Below, piece after piece: positions 22,997 to 32,916 of a stretch of DNA of 64,000 nt. The notes below the pieces were generated by a model that did not search any database, was not told the DNA's origin, and saw only the letters and a list, made by a program, of their open reading frames with translations. Source of the stretch: Lewinella sp. IMCC34191. GTDB lineage: Bacteria > Bacteroidota > Bacteroidia > Chitinophagales > Saprospiraceae. Numbering within the stretch: the first letter of the stretch is position 1; each line of letters starts with the position of its first letter. Made by a program: the position numbers and the translations under genes. The DNA lies in assembly GCF_003390935.1 (NCBI RefSeq), contig NZ_QNQZ01000001.1, positions 1 to 64,000 of the forward strand. The letters are read 5' to 3'.

Positions 22997-25912
22997 ATGA
23001 AGAATCTCTTTTACTTACTCTTCCTCCTTTCCTGTGGTGTATCCGCCCAGGCTGACCTTCCCGAATGGCCGGAAGTAGATGCCGAAACGAAAGCGTGGAC
23101 CCGCTGGTGGTGGCACGGCAGCGCGGTCACCGAAGCCGGTATCACCTCCGAACTGGAGACCCTGGCCGAAGCCGGCTTCGGCGGTGTTGAACTCACGCCC
23201 ATCTTCGGCGTGATCGGAGAGGAAGATGAGTTCGTGGAATACCTCTCGGCGGAATGGGTCGGCCTGCTGGTCCATACCCTGCAAGAAGCCGATCGCCTGG
23301 GCATGCAGGTGGACATGGCTACGGGAACCGGTTGGCCGTTCGGCGGCCCGTGGGTTGACGAAGCGGACGGAGCCAAGTACCTCGCCCACCGGACCTACGA
23401 ATTGAAGGAAGGCGAAACCATCACGGAAAAGATCGTCTACGAGCAGGAGCCCATCGAGCGTCGGGCCGGCAGTCCGGTACTAGCGGCTTACCGCCTGGCG
23501 GAGGAAACCGGCCAAGACTACGCCGACATCAGCGGAGAAGCGGTACGGGAGGCCATGCAAGCGGATGATAAAAAGCTCACACCGGACTTTCTGCAATCGG
23601 AAGATTTACAGGCACTGGCGATCGATCAGATCCGTTTCGCGCGCTCCCTCTCGCAGGTAACCGTAATGGCTTACGGACCTGACGGGAAGACGGAAAACCT
23701 GACCGATCGGGTAAGCGACGAAGGGGAACTGGCGTGGACGGCCCCCGCCGGCAACTGGAAGGTCATAGCGCTCTTCGCCGGACAGCACGGCAAAATGGTG
23801 GAACGAGCCGCTCCCGGCGGGGAAGGCATCGTGATCGACCACTTCTCGACACCGGCGATCAAGCACTACCTCAAGCGTTTTGACGAAGCCTTTGCCGGGG
23901 AAGACATTGGCGCCCTGCGTGCCTTTTTTAACGACAGCTACGAGGTAGACGACGCGAACGGCCAGGCCAACTGGACGCCGGAATTATTCTCCGCTTTCCG
24001 GGAGAAGCGCGGCTACGACCTACGCGAGCAGCTCCCCGTACTCTTCGACGAGCAAAATGATCTCCACGCCCGGGTACTGACCGACGTGCGGGAAACCTTC
24101 TCCGACCTCCTGCTGGAAACCTTTACCCGGAGCTGGGACGAGTGGGCGGATACCCACGACGCCGACATCCGCAACCAGGCGCACGGCTCACCCGCCGCCA
24201 TCCTGGATTTGTACGCCGCCTCCGACATCCCGGAGACCGAGGGAACGCAACCTTTGCGCATCAAATTCGCGACCTCGGCCGCCCACGTCACCGGCAAGCC
24301 GCTGGTCAGCGCCGAAGCGGGCACCTGGCTGGGCGAGCATTTTGAATCCAATTGGGCGGATCTCAAGGAGAACCTGGATCGCTACTTCGTGAACGGCGTC
24401 AACCACGTGGTCTACCACGGCAATGCGTATTCGCCCGACGATGACGCCTATCCCGGTCGGCTCTTCTACGCCGCCTTCCACGCGAACGATCGCAACCCGA
24501 TGTGGCGGGACCTCAAGGCGTTCAACGATTACGTGGCCCGTACCCAGAGCCTGTTGCAGTCCGGGCAGCCCGACAACGACATCCTGCTCTACTTCCCCAT
24601 CTACGACCGTTACGCCACGCCCGGGTCGGAACTGCTGCAACACTTCGACGGCCACGGGGGGGATCTGGATAATTCGGAAGTAGGCCAACTCGGCGAGGAA
24701 CTGCTCGATGCGGGATTTGCCTTCGACTTCCTTTCCGACCGCCAATTAGATGGGGTTACCTATTCCGACGGCCTCCAGACCGGTGGGGCCTCCTACCGCA
24801 CGATCGTGGTACCCCGGACTACTTACATGCCCCTCGCTAGTGTGCGGAAGGTATTCGACCTGGCGGAAGCGGGGGCTACGATCATCTTTCAGGGCCAACT
24901 GCCGAAGTCGGTTCCCGGACTACATGCGTACGAAAAGCAGGAAGCCGAACTCGCGGAGCTGTACGGGCAACTGGACTGGAACCGGACCTCCCAGGGTATG
25001 GAAGCCGCCTACGGGGCCGGTCGCCTTCTCGCGGGAAGCGAGGTTACCGCCGCGCTGGAAGCCGGTGAAATTGAGGCCGAGACGCTCGTTCAGAAGGGGC
25101 TGCATTACCAACGCCGTGCGTATGCGTCCGGAACCCTTTACTTCATCCTGAATCCGACTTCCTCCGCAACGGACGGTTGGGTGTCCCTGCGGGCGGAGGG
25201 AGAAGCGGCGGCCATCCTGGATCCCATGACCGGGCGGCGCGGAATGGGTCGGATCCAGACTAGCCATAGTGGACCGATGAACGTATGGCTACACCTGCCG
25301 GCGGGAGCATCGACTTTCGTCTGGGTAAGCCCGGAAGGCATGAGCGGCGAGAAGTGGCCCTACTTTCAGGCTGCCGGGCCTACCCGCAATCTGGACGGGG
25401 AGTGGAAGTTGGAATTCATCACCGGAGGACCGGAACTACCCCCCTCCACCGATCTGAAAGAGCCGCGGTCATGGACCGATCTCGGAGCGGATTCGTACCG
25501 GACCTTCGCGGGTACCGGACGCTATACCGTCCGCTTCAACCGACCGGACGAGGAGGCCGAAAGCTACCTACTGGATCTGGGGGAGGTATTCGAAACCGCT
25601 AGCGTCCACCTCAACGGTGACTCCCTCGCCACCCTGGTGGGACCGAGCTACGAAGTGGAGATTCCCGCCGACCGGCTACAGGAGCAGAACGTGCTGTCGA
25701 TCGAGGTATCGAACCGGATGATCAACCGCATCATCGATCTCGATCGCCGCGGGGTATTCTGGAAGCGCTTCTACAACACCAACTTCCCCGCCCGCCGCGC
25801 GGAAAACCGGGGCCCGATGGGCATCTTCGACGCCAGCGCGTGGGAGCCGGTGCCTTCCGGCCTGGTGGGGCCGGTCACGCTGACCCCCGGTCGCGATTTC
25901 ACCAACTACTAA
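22997..25912 (+). CDS. GH106-type alpha-L-rhamnosidase
   Basis: Probably removes terminal alpha-L-rhamnose. The 971-residue product has a signal peptide (LFYLLFLLSCGVSAQ), the N-terminal WTRWWWHGSAVTEAGITSELE block and TGTGWPFGGPW. The central region has FFNDSYE and KPLVSAEAGTWLGEHF, which probably holds the active-site carboxylates, and a C-terminal galactose-binding-like beta-sandwich (about 800-960) ends the protein. These blocks match GH106 as I know the family. ATG at 22997 is chosen over a GTG overlapping the previous stop codon because it starts the signal peptide. It follows the esterase by 20 bp in the same operon. Confidence 0.85.
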   Translation: MKNLFYLLFLLSCGVSAQADLPEWPEVDAETKAWTRWWWHGSAVTEAGITSELETLAEAGFGGVELTPIFGVIGEEDEFVEYLSAEWVGLLVHTLQEADRLGMQVDMATGTGWPFGGPWVDEADGAKYLAHRTYELKEGETITEKIVYEQEPIERRAGSPVLAAYRLAEETGQDYADISGEAVREAMQADDKKLTPDFLQSEDLQALAIDQIRFARSLSQVTVMAYGPDGKTENLTDRVSDEGELAWTAPAGNWKVIALFAGQHGKMVERAAPGGEGIVIDHFSTPAIKHYLKRFDEAFAGEDIGALRAFFNDSYEVDDANGQANWTPELFSAFREKRGYDLREQLPVLFDEQNDLHARVLTDVRETFSDLLLETFTRSWDEWADTHDADIRNQAHGSPAAILDLYAASDIPETEGTQPLRIKFATSAAHVTGKPLVSAEAGTWLGEHFESNWADLKENLDRYFVNGVNHVVYHGNAYSPDDDAYPGRLFYAAFHANDRNPMWRDLKAFNDYVARTQSLLQSGQPDNDILLYFPIYDRYATPGSELLQHFDGHGGDLDNSEVGQLGEELLDAGFAFDFLSDRQLDGVTYSDGLQTGGASYRTIVVPRTTYMPLASVRKVFDLAEAGATIIFQGQLPKSVPGLHAYEKQEAELAELYGQLDWNRTSQGMEAAYGAGRLLAGSEVTAALEAGEIEAETLVQKGLHYQRRAYASGTLYFILNPTSSATDGWVSLRAEGEAAAILDPMTGRRGMGRIQTSHSGPMNVWLHLPAGASTFVWVSPEGMSGEKWPYFQAAGPTRNLDGEWKLEFITGGPELPPSTDLKEPRSWTDLGADSYRTFAGTGRYTVRFNRPDEEAESYLLDLGEVFETASVHLNGDSLATLVGPSYEVEIPADRLQEQNVLSIEVSNRMINRIIDLDRRGVFWKRFYNTNFPARRAENRGPMGIFDASAWEPVPSGLVGPVTLTPGRDFTNY

Positions 25913-25929
25913 AACCTACTTCGAGCAAT

Positions 25930-28900
25930 TTGCCTCACGTATCCGCACATACCTTCGTTTTAAGCTTGCTGCTGACCCTCGGCTGCTTTACCGCGCTTCC
26001 CGCGCAGGTGGACTCGTCCGCCTACTGGCACGGCATCCCCCGCAGCGTACGCTACGCTCCGGAGGGCGGCACCTTTGTCATCGAGAATGGGGAGCGTCGC
26101 TTCAACCGCGCCCTATACGGCGGTCCGAGCGGCTTCCGCGTAGAGGCGGGCGACCTACCCGAATTCGCCCTCTACCGGCCCCGGCTCGCCGGCACGCTGC
26201 GCTTCGGTCTGGTGAAGCGGGACGACAGCCGCTGGCTGATCGAAGCCCAAAGCATACGCGCGGTGTACGATCCGGGCAAGATGCGCTACACGATCACGGA
26301 CCCCCTGCTGGGCGCCGATACCCTGGAACTGGAGGTACTGGCCCTGCGCGATACGGACGGCATGGTGTACCGCTTCCGAGCCTCGGCCGGCTCACGGGAT
26401 GCCGATCTGCTCCTGGCCTTCGGCGGCGCCTCGGACGAACGTTTCAGCCGGGAAGGGGACATCGGTGCCGATCCCGAGTCGGTATTCTACCTCACGCCGG
26501 AGCACGCAACCGGCAATAAATTCACCATCGACGGGAGCGCCTTCACCCTAACGTACGGCCAGAAGGGCGACGGCGCGCAGGTAGAAGGCAAACAACTGCG
26601 GGGAAACTTTCCAAAACGATCTGCCCTCCACCTGGCTGACGCCTCCCACCAGGAGAGTCCTAGGAAATTGCAAAACGCCACGCCGGGGGACCACCCCGTG
26701 CTTACCGCGAAAACCGCGCTCGCTACGGATTGGCAGTACGGCGTAGTCGTCATGGGAGCCACGGGGGGAACCATCGACCAGGCCCGGCTACCGTCCCTGT
26801 TTGCTCGGGCGGACAAGCAACGCCTGGAGCTGGTTAACCGGGTCCGGGTGACCACTCCGGATCCTTACATCAATACCCTCGGCGGAGCTCTGGCCGTGGC
26901 GGCCGACGGCATCTGGGAAGACCCGGCCTACCACCACGGGGCGATTGCCTGGCGGCAACAACTGGTGGGCTGGCGCGGGGCCTACGTCGCCGATCCGCTG
27001 GGCTGGCACGACCGGGGCCGAACCCACTTTTCCGCCTACGCCAAATCGCAGCTCACCGAGCCGGCCACTGGGCCCGTGGTGCCGGATACTTCCCGGAACT
27101 TCGCCCGGCAGGTAGAAGAGATTGGGACGGCCGTCTTTACGGAGGGCTACATTTCCCGCTACCCGGGAGGTGAGCGGCTGCGGGCGCACCACTACGATAT
27201 GAATCAGGTGTACATCGACGCGCTGCTCCGGCACCTGGACTGGACGGGTGACTTGGAGATGGCCCGGCGAATGTGGCCCGTCATCGAGCGGCATCTGGCC
27301 TGGGAAAAACGCAACTTCGACGCCGACGGCGACCACCTCTACGATGCCTACTGCAGCATCTGGGCCAGTGACGCGGTGCAGTACAGCGGCGGTGGCGTTA
27401 CCCACGCCTCTTCCTATCACTACTACGCCAACACCCGCGCGGCCGAACTGGCGGAGCGGCTGGGCAAGGACCCGGAACCCTACCGGCGGGAAGCCAGGCG
27501 TATCCTGGCCGCCCTGAACAAGCAACTCTGGCTGCCGGAACGCGGCACCTTCGCCGAGTACCAGGACCTGCTCGGTCTACAGCTGCGGCATACGTCGCCC
27601 GCCGTCTGGACGGTGTACCATGCCCTGGACAGCGAGGTCCCCGATCCCTTTCAGGCCTACCAGCTGACCGACTACGTGGGACGGGAAATACCGCGCATTC
27701 CGATCCGGGCCGAGGGCCTGGCCGACACCAGCCTGTACACTATCTCGACGACCAACTGGCTTCCCTATACCTGGTCGGTAAATAACGTGGCCCTGGCCGA
27801 AGTCATGCATACCTCGCTGGCCTACTGGCAGGCAAACCGGCCGGATGATGCTTACCGACTGTGGAAGAGCGCGCTGATGGAGAGCATGTACCTGGGGGCT
27901 TCTCCCGGATCCATCCAGCAGCTTTCCTTTTACGATGCCATCCGCGGCGAGCTGTACCGCGACTTCGCCGATCCGATCGCGATGGTCGCCCGCACCTTAG
28001 TGGAAGGCTTATTCGGGATACGCCCCGACATGCTCAACGGGAAAATGATCGTCGAACCCGGCTTCCCCGCCGAGTGGGACCGTGCTTCCATTTCCCTGCC
28101 GGACATCGACCTGGCCTTCACCGAGGACGGAGCGGAAGCTTCCTACGTATTGACCTCCCGGCTGTCCGGTTTGAAGGAGTGGGACTTGCGCATAGCGCCC
28201 CGCAAAGCGATTAAGGCGGTGCGCCTGAACGGAGAGCCGGTGAGCTGGTCCTTCCTGGAGGAGGCTATCGGCCAGCCAAAGATTCGCATCACCGCTCCGG
28301 CGGGTGGCGCCGACACCCTGCAAATTCAGTACGGTGAGAAAGAATGGCAAACGCTCAACTACCCCGGTGAACTGGTGAGCGGGGAGAACTACGAATGGGC
28401 TCAATCTGATCTGTCGCTACTGGACATCCATGATCCGCAGGGGGTGTGGGATACGGTACGGCTCACGGGCAACGGACTACGGGGGACAGCCTCCGACAAC
28501 ACCGGAGCGCATACCTTTTTCGTTCGGCTACGCCAGGGGAAGGGTACATGGTGGTCAGCGGTTTCCGTCTCCGTGGTACCGGCATTCTACCTGCGCTTCG
28601 ACGCAAAAGAAAATACCTGGCGCGTGCGCAACAATACCGGTCAGCCGCAGGCGGTCGACGTGTACGCGGGCGGCGGGCAATCCGAGATCCTGGCAAGCCG
28701 GGAATTAGCGGCGGGGGAAGAAAGCCAGATCCGTATACCCGACCAACAGGCAGTAGGCTACGGTACTAGCCGGTTATCCCTGACGAGCCGGGAAGGAACT
28801 ACAGTAGCGGCGCAGCATACCGACTGGTCCGGTCAAATTGCGGAGGGGCAGCAGACGGATTTTATCGACCTGCAAACCTACCTGAACGCCCCCCTAGGGA

Positions 28901-29574
28901 AAATTTTCGAGGCCCAGTACTATACGCCGCGCCCCAGCTCACCAACCGTTCAGTTGCCGGTCACCGGGATCGGGAACTGGTGCTACCCGAACGTGGAGAT
29001 GAACATCGATCCGTCGGGGCTCTGGGCGGCCGCCGGATCGGATCGGGTGTATGAGATGCCCTCCGGGCTGGGCTTCCAACTCGCCGGGGAGCCGGGCGTC
29101 AACAACATCGCCTTTACCTCCCGGTGGGACCGCTTCCCCGACACGCTGGCGGTACCGCTTGCCGGCAAGGCCGAACACCTTTATCTGCTGATGGCGGGGT
29201 CGACCAACCCGATGCAGAGCCGGCTGGACAACGGCGTGGTGGAAGTACGGTACACCGACGGCACCAACAGTCAACTAACGCTCCGTAACCCCGACAACTG
29301 GGTGCCCATCGAGCAGGATTACTACCTCGACGGCTACGCTTTTTACGCCGATGGCGCCCGTCCGCCACGGGTGCACCTGAAGGACGGTTCCGTTCCGGAA
29401 CATCCGGCCTACATCGATATCAAGGGATTTTCCACTACCGGTATCGACGGTGGGGCGGCTACCGTGCTCGATCTGCCGCTGGACCCCGGAAAGGAACTTC
29501 AATCGCTTACGCTGCGGACGCTGGCCAACGACGTGGTTATCGGGCTGCTCGCCGCAACCCTGGTAAGACCCTAA
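25930..29574 (+). CDS. DUF4450-type large secreted protein, putative glycosidase
   Basis: The 1214-residue product starts at a TTG that precedes a signal peptide (HTFVLSLLLTLGCFTALPAQ); no ATG is available in frame near there. The N-terminal part (YWHGIPRSVRYAPEGGTFVIENG, RRFNRALYG, FRVEAGDLPEFALYRPRLAGTLRFGL, in pieces) matches DUF4450. The middle (about 330-780) looks like a helical six-hairpin glycosidase fold (HHYDMNQVYIDALLRHLDWTG, WASDAVQYSGGG). A further ~400 residues are beta-rich. I know no established activity for the N-terminal domain. Its place between GH106 and GH105 enzymes makes a rhamnose- or uronate-linked substrate likely. It starts 17 bp after the GH106 stop codon. Confidence 0.75.
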   Translation: MPHVSAHTFVLSLLLTLGCFTALPAQVDSSAYWHGIPRSVRYAPEGGTFVIENGERRFNRALYGGPSGFRVEAGDLPEFALYRPRLAGTLRFGLVKRDDSRWLIEAQSIRAVYDPGKMRYTITDPLLGADTLELEVLALRDTDGMVYRFRASAGSRDADLLLAFGGASDERFSREGDIGADPESVFYLTPEHATGNKFTIDGSAFTLTYGQKGDGAQVEGKQLRGNFPKRSALHLADASHQESPRKLQNATPGDHPVLTAKTALATDWQYGVVVMGATGGTIDQARLPSLFARADKQRLELVNRVRVTTPDPYINTLGGALAVAADGIWEDPAYHHGAIAWRQQLVGWRGAYVADPLGWHDRGRTHFSAYAKSQLTEPATGPVVPDTSRNFARQVEEIGTAVFTEGYISRYPGGERLRAHHYDMNQVYIDALLRHLDWTGDLEMARRMWPVIERHLAWEKRNFDADGDHLYDAYCSIWASDAVQYSGGGVTHASSYHYYANTRAAELAERLGKDPEPYRREARRILAALNKQLWLPERGTFAEYQDLLGLQLRHTSPAVWTVYHALDSEVPDPFQAYQLTDYVGREIPRIPIRAEGLADTSLYTISTTNWLPYTWSVNNVALAEVMHTSLAYWQANRPDDAYRLWKSALMESMYLGASPGSIQQLSFYDAIRGELYRDFADPIAMVARTLVEGLFGIRPDMLNGKMIVEPGFPAEWDRASISLPDIDLAFTEDGAEASYVLTSRLSGLKEWDLRIAPRKAIKAVRLNGEPVSWSFLEEAIGQPKIRITAPAGGADTLQIQYGEKEWQTLNYPGELVSGENYEWAQSDLSLLDIHDPQGVWDTVRLTGNGLRGTASDNTGAHTFFVRLRQGKGTWWSAVSVSVVPAFYLRFDAKENTWRVRNNTGQPQAVDVYAGGGQSEILASRELAAGEESQIRIPDQQAVGYGTSRLSLTSREGTTVAAQHTDWSGQIAEGQQTDFIDLQTYLNAPLGKIFEAQYYTPRPSSPTVQLPVTGIGNWCYPNVEMNIDPSGLWAAAGSDRVYEMPSGLGFQLAGEPGVNNIAFTSRWDRFPDTLAVPLAGKAEHLYLLMAGSTNPMQSRLDNGVVEVRYTDGTNSQLTLRNPDNWVPIEQDYYLDGYAFYADGARPPRVHLKDGSVPEHPAYIDIKGFSTTGIDGGAATVLDLPLDPGKELQSLTLRTLANDVVIGLLAATLVRP

Positions 29575-29630
29575 ATGAAATTTCCGAGTCTAATCGGCCC
29601 CTGTCAATCAAGAATCATCTTGCAAAAATC

Positions 29631-30761
29631 ATGAAACACATCCTTTTCTTACTACCCCTGCTGTTCCTGGCTTGCCACCGGCCGGCCGACTTACCCGAAC
29701 CAGACGAGACGCTGGCCGATATGCGGCAAGCCAACGCCTACTTCATGGAAAAGTGGCCGGACACCGGTAAGCGCATCGTGACCAATCAATCGCGCGCGAG
29801 CAACATCTGGACCCGTGCCGTCTACTACCAGGGGCTGATGGCGCTGCACGACATTGATCCCCAGCCCGAATATTATCAGTACGCCACGGACTGGGCCGAC
29901 TTCCACGAGTGGAACCTGCGCGACGGAAACACCTATACGCGCAACGCGGATAATCAAGCCGCCGGACAGACCTACATCGAACTCTACGAGATCGACCCGC
30001 AGCCCGAGCGCATCGAGTACATCAAGGCGTCCATCGACAGCATGATGGCCACGGACAAGATCGACGACTGGGACTGGATCGATGCCATTCAGATGGGCAT
30101 GCCGGTATTCGCTCAGCTGGGGGTGCTGTACGACGACCCAAGCTACTTCGAGCGGATGTACGAGATGTACGCGTTCACGAAGAACGAGCACGGTGAAAAT
30201 GGGCTGTACAACCCCGAGGATCACCTCTGGTGGCGGGACGCCGACTTCGACCCGCCCTATACCGAACCCAACGGGGAAGACAGCTACTGGTCGCGCGGCA
30301 ACGGCTGGGTGATCATGGCGCTGGCCCGCGTACTGGAGATCCTGCCCGAAGACGATCCCCACCGCGAGGAGTACATTGCCGACTTCCGCGATATGATGGA
30401 CGCCGTTCTGAAGGTGCAACGGGAAGACGGTTTCTGGAACGTCAGCCTCCACGACCCGAACCACTACGGGGGAAAGGAAACCTCGGGTACGGCCATGTTC
30501 GCCTACGGGATGGCCTGGGGCATCAACCACAAGCTGCTGGACCGGAAAAAGTACATGCCCCCCCTGGCCAGGGCCTGGAATGCGATGGTCGACGAGGCGC
30601 TGCACGACAACGGCTTCCTCGGTTACGTCCAGAGTACCGGCAAGGAACCGAAGGACGGCCAACCCCTGAGCTACGATAAGATCCCCGATTTTGAGGACTA
30701 CGGGCTCGGGGCTTTCCTACTCGCCGGTAGCGAAATTTACAAGCTTAAACAGCGCAGTTAA
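29631..30761 (+). CDS. GH105 unsaturated rhamnogalacturonyl/glucuronyl hydrolase
   Basis: Hydrolyses the unsaturated uronic acid left at the end of lyase products. The 376-residue product is a lipoprotein (lipobox LFLAC, Cys at about 14) with the (alpha/alpha)6-barrel signatures of GH105: TRAVYYQGLMAL, DWDWIDAIQMGMPVFAQLG, YWSRGNGWVIMALARVLE and KETSGTAMFAYGMAWGI. The Asp in WIDAIQM corresponds to the usual acid residue. The presence of GH105 implies that a polysaccharide lyase acts upstream, yet none is encoded in this window. Pectin-type and ulvan-type substrates are both possible. Confidence 0.9.
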   Translation: MKHILFLLPLLFLACHRPADLPEPDETLADMRQANAYFMEKWPDTGKRIVTNQSRASNIWTRAVYYQGLMALHDIDPQPEYYQYATDWADFHEWNLRDGNTYTRNADNQAAGQTYIELYEIDPQPERIEYIKASIDSMMATDKIDDWDWIDAIQMGMPVFAQLGVLYDDPSYFERMYEMYAFTKNEHGENGLYNPEDHLWWRDADFDPPYTEPNGEDSYWSRGNGWVIMALARVLEILPEDDPHREEYIADFRDMMDAVLKVQREDGFWNVSLHDPNHYGGKETSGTAMFAYGMAWGINHKLLDRKKYMPPLARAWNAMVDEALHDNGFLGYVQSTGKEPKDGQPLSYDKIPDFEDYGLGAFLLAGSEIYKLKQRS

Positions 30762-30798
30762 GTGACCCCGCCTCTCCGAATATTCCAAATATCTATCT

Positions 30799-32916
30799 AT
30801 GAAATCCTTAGTCTCCTCCTTCATAATTTTTCTATTGCTGGCCGGTCTGACGGGCTGCGCGACCAACGTCCCCGACGGGGAAGGCGATCCGGTCGGGATG
30901 TCGCTCGACGCGAACGGATATCCCCGCCTGGCCATTGCCAATCCGGCGGGTGACTCCGTAATTCTTCATGCTCCCTCCGCGAGCGTGGGGAGCATCGGCT
31001 TCGAGCGCGATGGCACGACAACCTGGGTAAGCGGCCAACCATCGAGTTCCGAACAGGACGGCACCGACTATACCTACACCTGGACGACGGACGCCGGTGA
31101 GGTGACGCTCGCCATCAACTCCGGAAACGGGGAAGACCTTGGCCTCCGACTTACCACCGACAGCGAGCTGGAGGGGCACAATCACTGGCACGTCAATTTC
31201 GCGGCCGATAGCGACGAGTACTTCACCGGCATCTTCGAGCGGGTGGTCGACGGCGATCAGGACGAATCCTGGAAGGACGGCATCACTACCGGCCTGAACC
31301 TGCGCGGCGAACGCGTGGAAATGCACCTAAAGCCTACCGTATCGGCCTACGCGCCCTTCTATATTTCATCGGCCAGCTACGGTTTCTTTGCCGAGGGCAC
31401 CTGGCCCGGTGTGTTTGACTTTGCCAAAGAGCATCCCAATACCGTACAGGTTTCCTTCGAGGGACCCGAGCTGGCGTACAAGCTCTACCTGGGAAAGGGC
31501 GTAAAGGAGATCGTACAGCAGCACGCCCTCGAAACCGGTCCTTCCCTGGTGCCGCCCGATTGGGCACTCGGTCCGTGGCGGTGGCGCGACGAGCACTTCA
31601 ACGAGGCGACCTACTTCGACGGCACCCCAAAAACGGCGCCCTACAACACCGACATCGTGGAAGACGTGCTCATGATGGAAGCCTTCGATATTCCCTTTAC
31701 GGCCGTCTGGATCGACCGGCCGTGGGGACCCGGCGTCCGGGGGTTCGACGATTACGATTTTGACACGGAGCGACTCCCGCAGCCCGAAAAGATGATTTCC
31801 TGGCTGAACGATCACGGTGCGGAACTGATGCTGTGGATCGGGCCCTTCGTCATGGGCGACATGGCGGACTACGCCGAGGAGAATGACTTCGACCTGCAGA
31901 GTAACCGCTGGAAGGATTCCCGCCAGGTACTCATGGACTTCACCAACCCCGAAGCCGTACAATGGTGGGCGGAAAACGGCCCCGGCAAACTGGCGCGCAT
32001 GGGCGTCAAAGGCTTCAAGCTGGATCGGGCCGACGGAGAGAAATTGCAGGACTCCCTGCACCTGACCACCTCGGCGGGTACAACCTACCGCGAGAACTTC
32101 AACGACTACCCGCGGCAGTACGTAGAGGCCACTTACAAAGCGGTGGAGCCGGTACTGGGGGATGATTTCGTCCTGTTCCCCCGCGCCCAGTATACGGGCA
32201 GTGCCCGCTTCGGCAGCATGTGGGCCGGTGATACCAACGGCAAGCCAGAGGGCCTGCGCTCGGCCGTCATCGCCCTGCAGCGCTGCGCCGTGATGGGCTA
32301 CCCGGTCTGGGGGTCCGACATCGGCGGATACTGGGGTGACTTTACCCAGGAGACCACCAAGCGTTGGCTGGGGCTCGGTTGCTTCTCGCCGATTATGGAA
32401 ATTGGCCCGACCAACAACGAGGGACTCTGGAATAACCCGGAGGACCCCATCTACGACGAAGACCTCATCGCCACCTGGCGCTTGTATTCAAAACTCCGCA
32501 TGGAACTGGTCGACTACGTGAGCGACCAGGCCGAACTTGCCCGCGAGACCGGTACGCCCATCGCCCGCCCCCTGTTCCTGGAATACCCCGATCAAGAAGA
32601 AGCCTGGGAAGACTGGCAGACCTACCTCTTCGGGCCCGACTTTCTGGTCTCCGTAGTCTGGGAAAGCGGCGTGGACGAGCACCGACTCTACCTGCCCGCC
32701 GGCGAACGATGGATCGATGCCTGGAACCCGGAAAACGTGATGGAAGGCGGCCAGTACGTCACCGTCGACGCACCGGCCCATAAAACCCCCGTCTTCATTC
32801 GCGAGGGCTCCGGGCAGGAACTGGGTGACCTGAATGCGCTTTACCAGGAATCGCTGGAAATCGCGGCGAAGCGGCCCGATCTCGCCGCGCTGGAAGCCGC
32901 CGAGGAATGGGAATAG
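30799..32916 (+). CDS. GH31 family alpha-glycosidase
   Basis: Retaining alpha-glycosidase; the family includes alpha-xylosidases, alpha-glucosidases and alpha-galactosidases. The 705-residue product is a lipoprotein (LLAGLTGC). It has an N-terminal beta domain (to about 260), then the barrel with FTAVWIDRPWGPG. The nucleophile is Asp409 in GFKLDRADGE, the acid/base is Asp478 in MWAGDTNG, and VWGSDIGGYWGD follows. The nucleophile context (KLDRADGE) is unlike the common WxDMNE type, so the specificity is open. Xylose would fit ulvan, galactose or xylose would fit pectin. The stop codon overlaps the start of the sulfatase gene by 10 bp, indicating translational coupling. Confidence 0.88.
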   Translation: MKSLVSSFIIFLLLAGLTGCATNVPDGEGDPVGMSLDANGYPRLAIANPAGDSVILHAPSASVGSIGFERDGTTTWVSGQPSSSEQDGTDYTYTWTTDAGEVTLAINSGNGEDLGLRLTTDSELEGHNHWHVNFAADSDEYFTGIFERVVDGDQDESWKDGITTGLNLRGERVEMHLKPTVSAYAPFYISSASYGFFAEGTWPGVFDFAKEHPNTVQVSFEGPELAYKLYLGKGVKEIVQQHALETGPSLVPPDWALGPWRWRDEHFNEATYFDGTPKTAPYNTDIVEDVLMMEAFDIPFTAVWIDRPWGPGVRGFDDYDFDTERLPQPEKMISWLNDHGAELMLWIGPFVMGDMADYAEENDFDLQSNRWKDSRQVLMDFTNPEAVQWWAENGPGKLARMGVKGFKLDRADGEKLQDSLHLTTSAGTTYRENFNDYPRQYVEATYKAVEPVLGDDFVLFPRAQYTGSARFGSMWAGDTNGKPEGLRSAVIALQRCAVMGYPVWGSDIGGYWGDFTQETTKRWLGLGCFSPIMEIGPTNNEGLWNNPEDPIYDEDLIATWRLYSKLRMELVDYVSDQAELARETGTPIARPLFLEYPDQEEAWEDWQTYLFGPDFLVSVVWESGVDEHRLYLPAGERWIDAWNPENVMEGGQYVTVDAPAHKTPVFIREGSGQELGDLNALYQESLEIAAKRPDLAALEAAEEWE

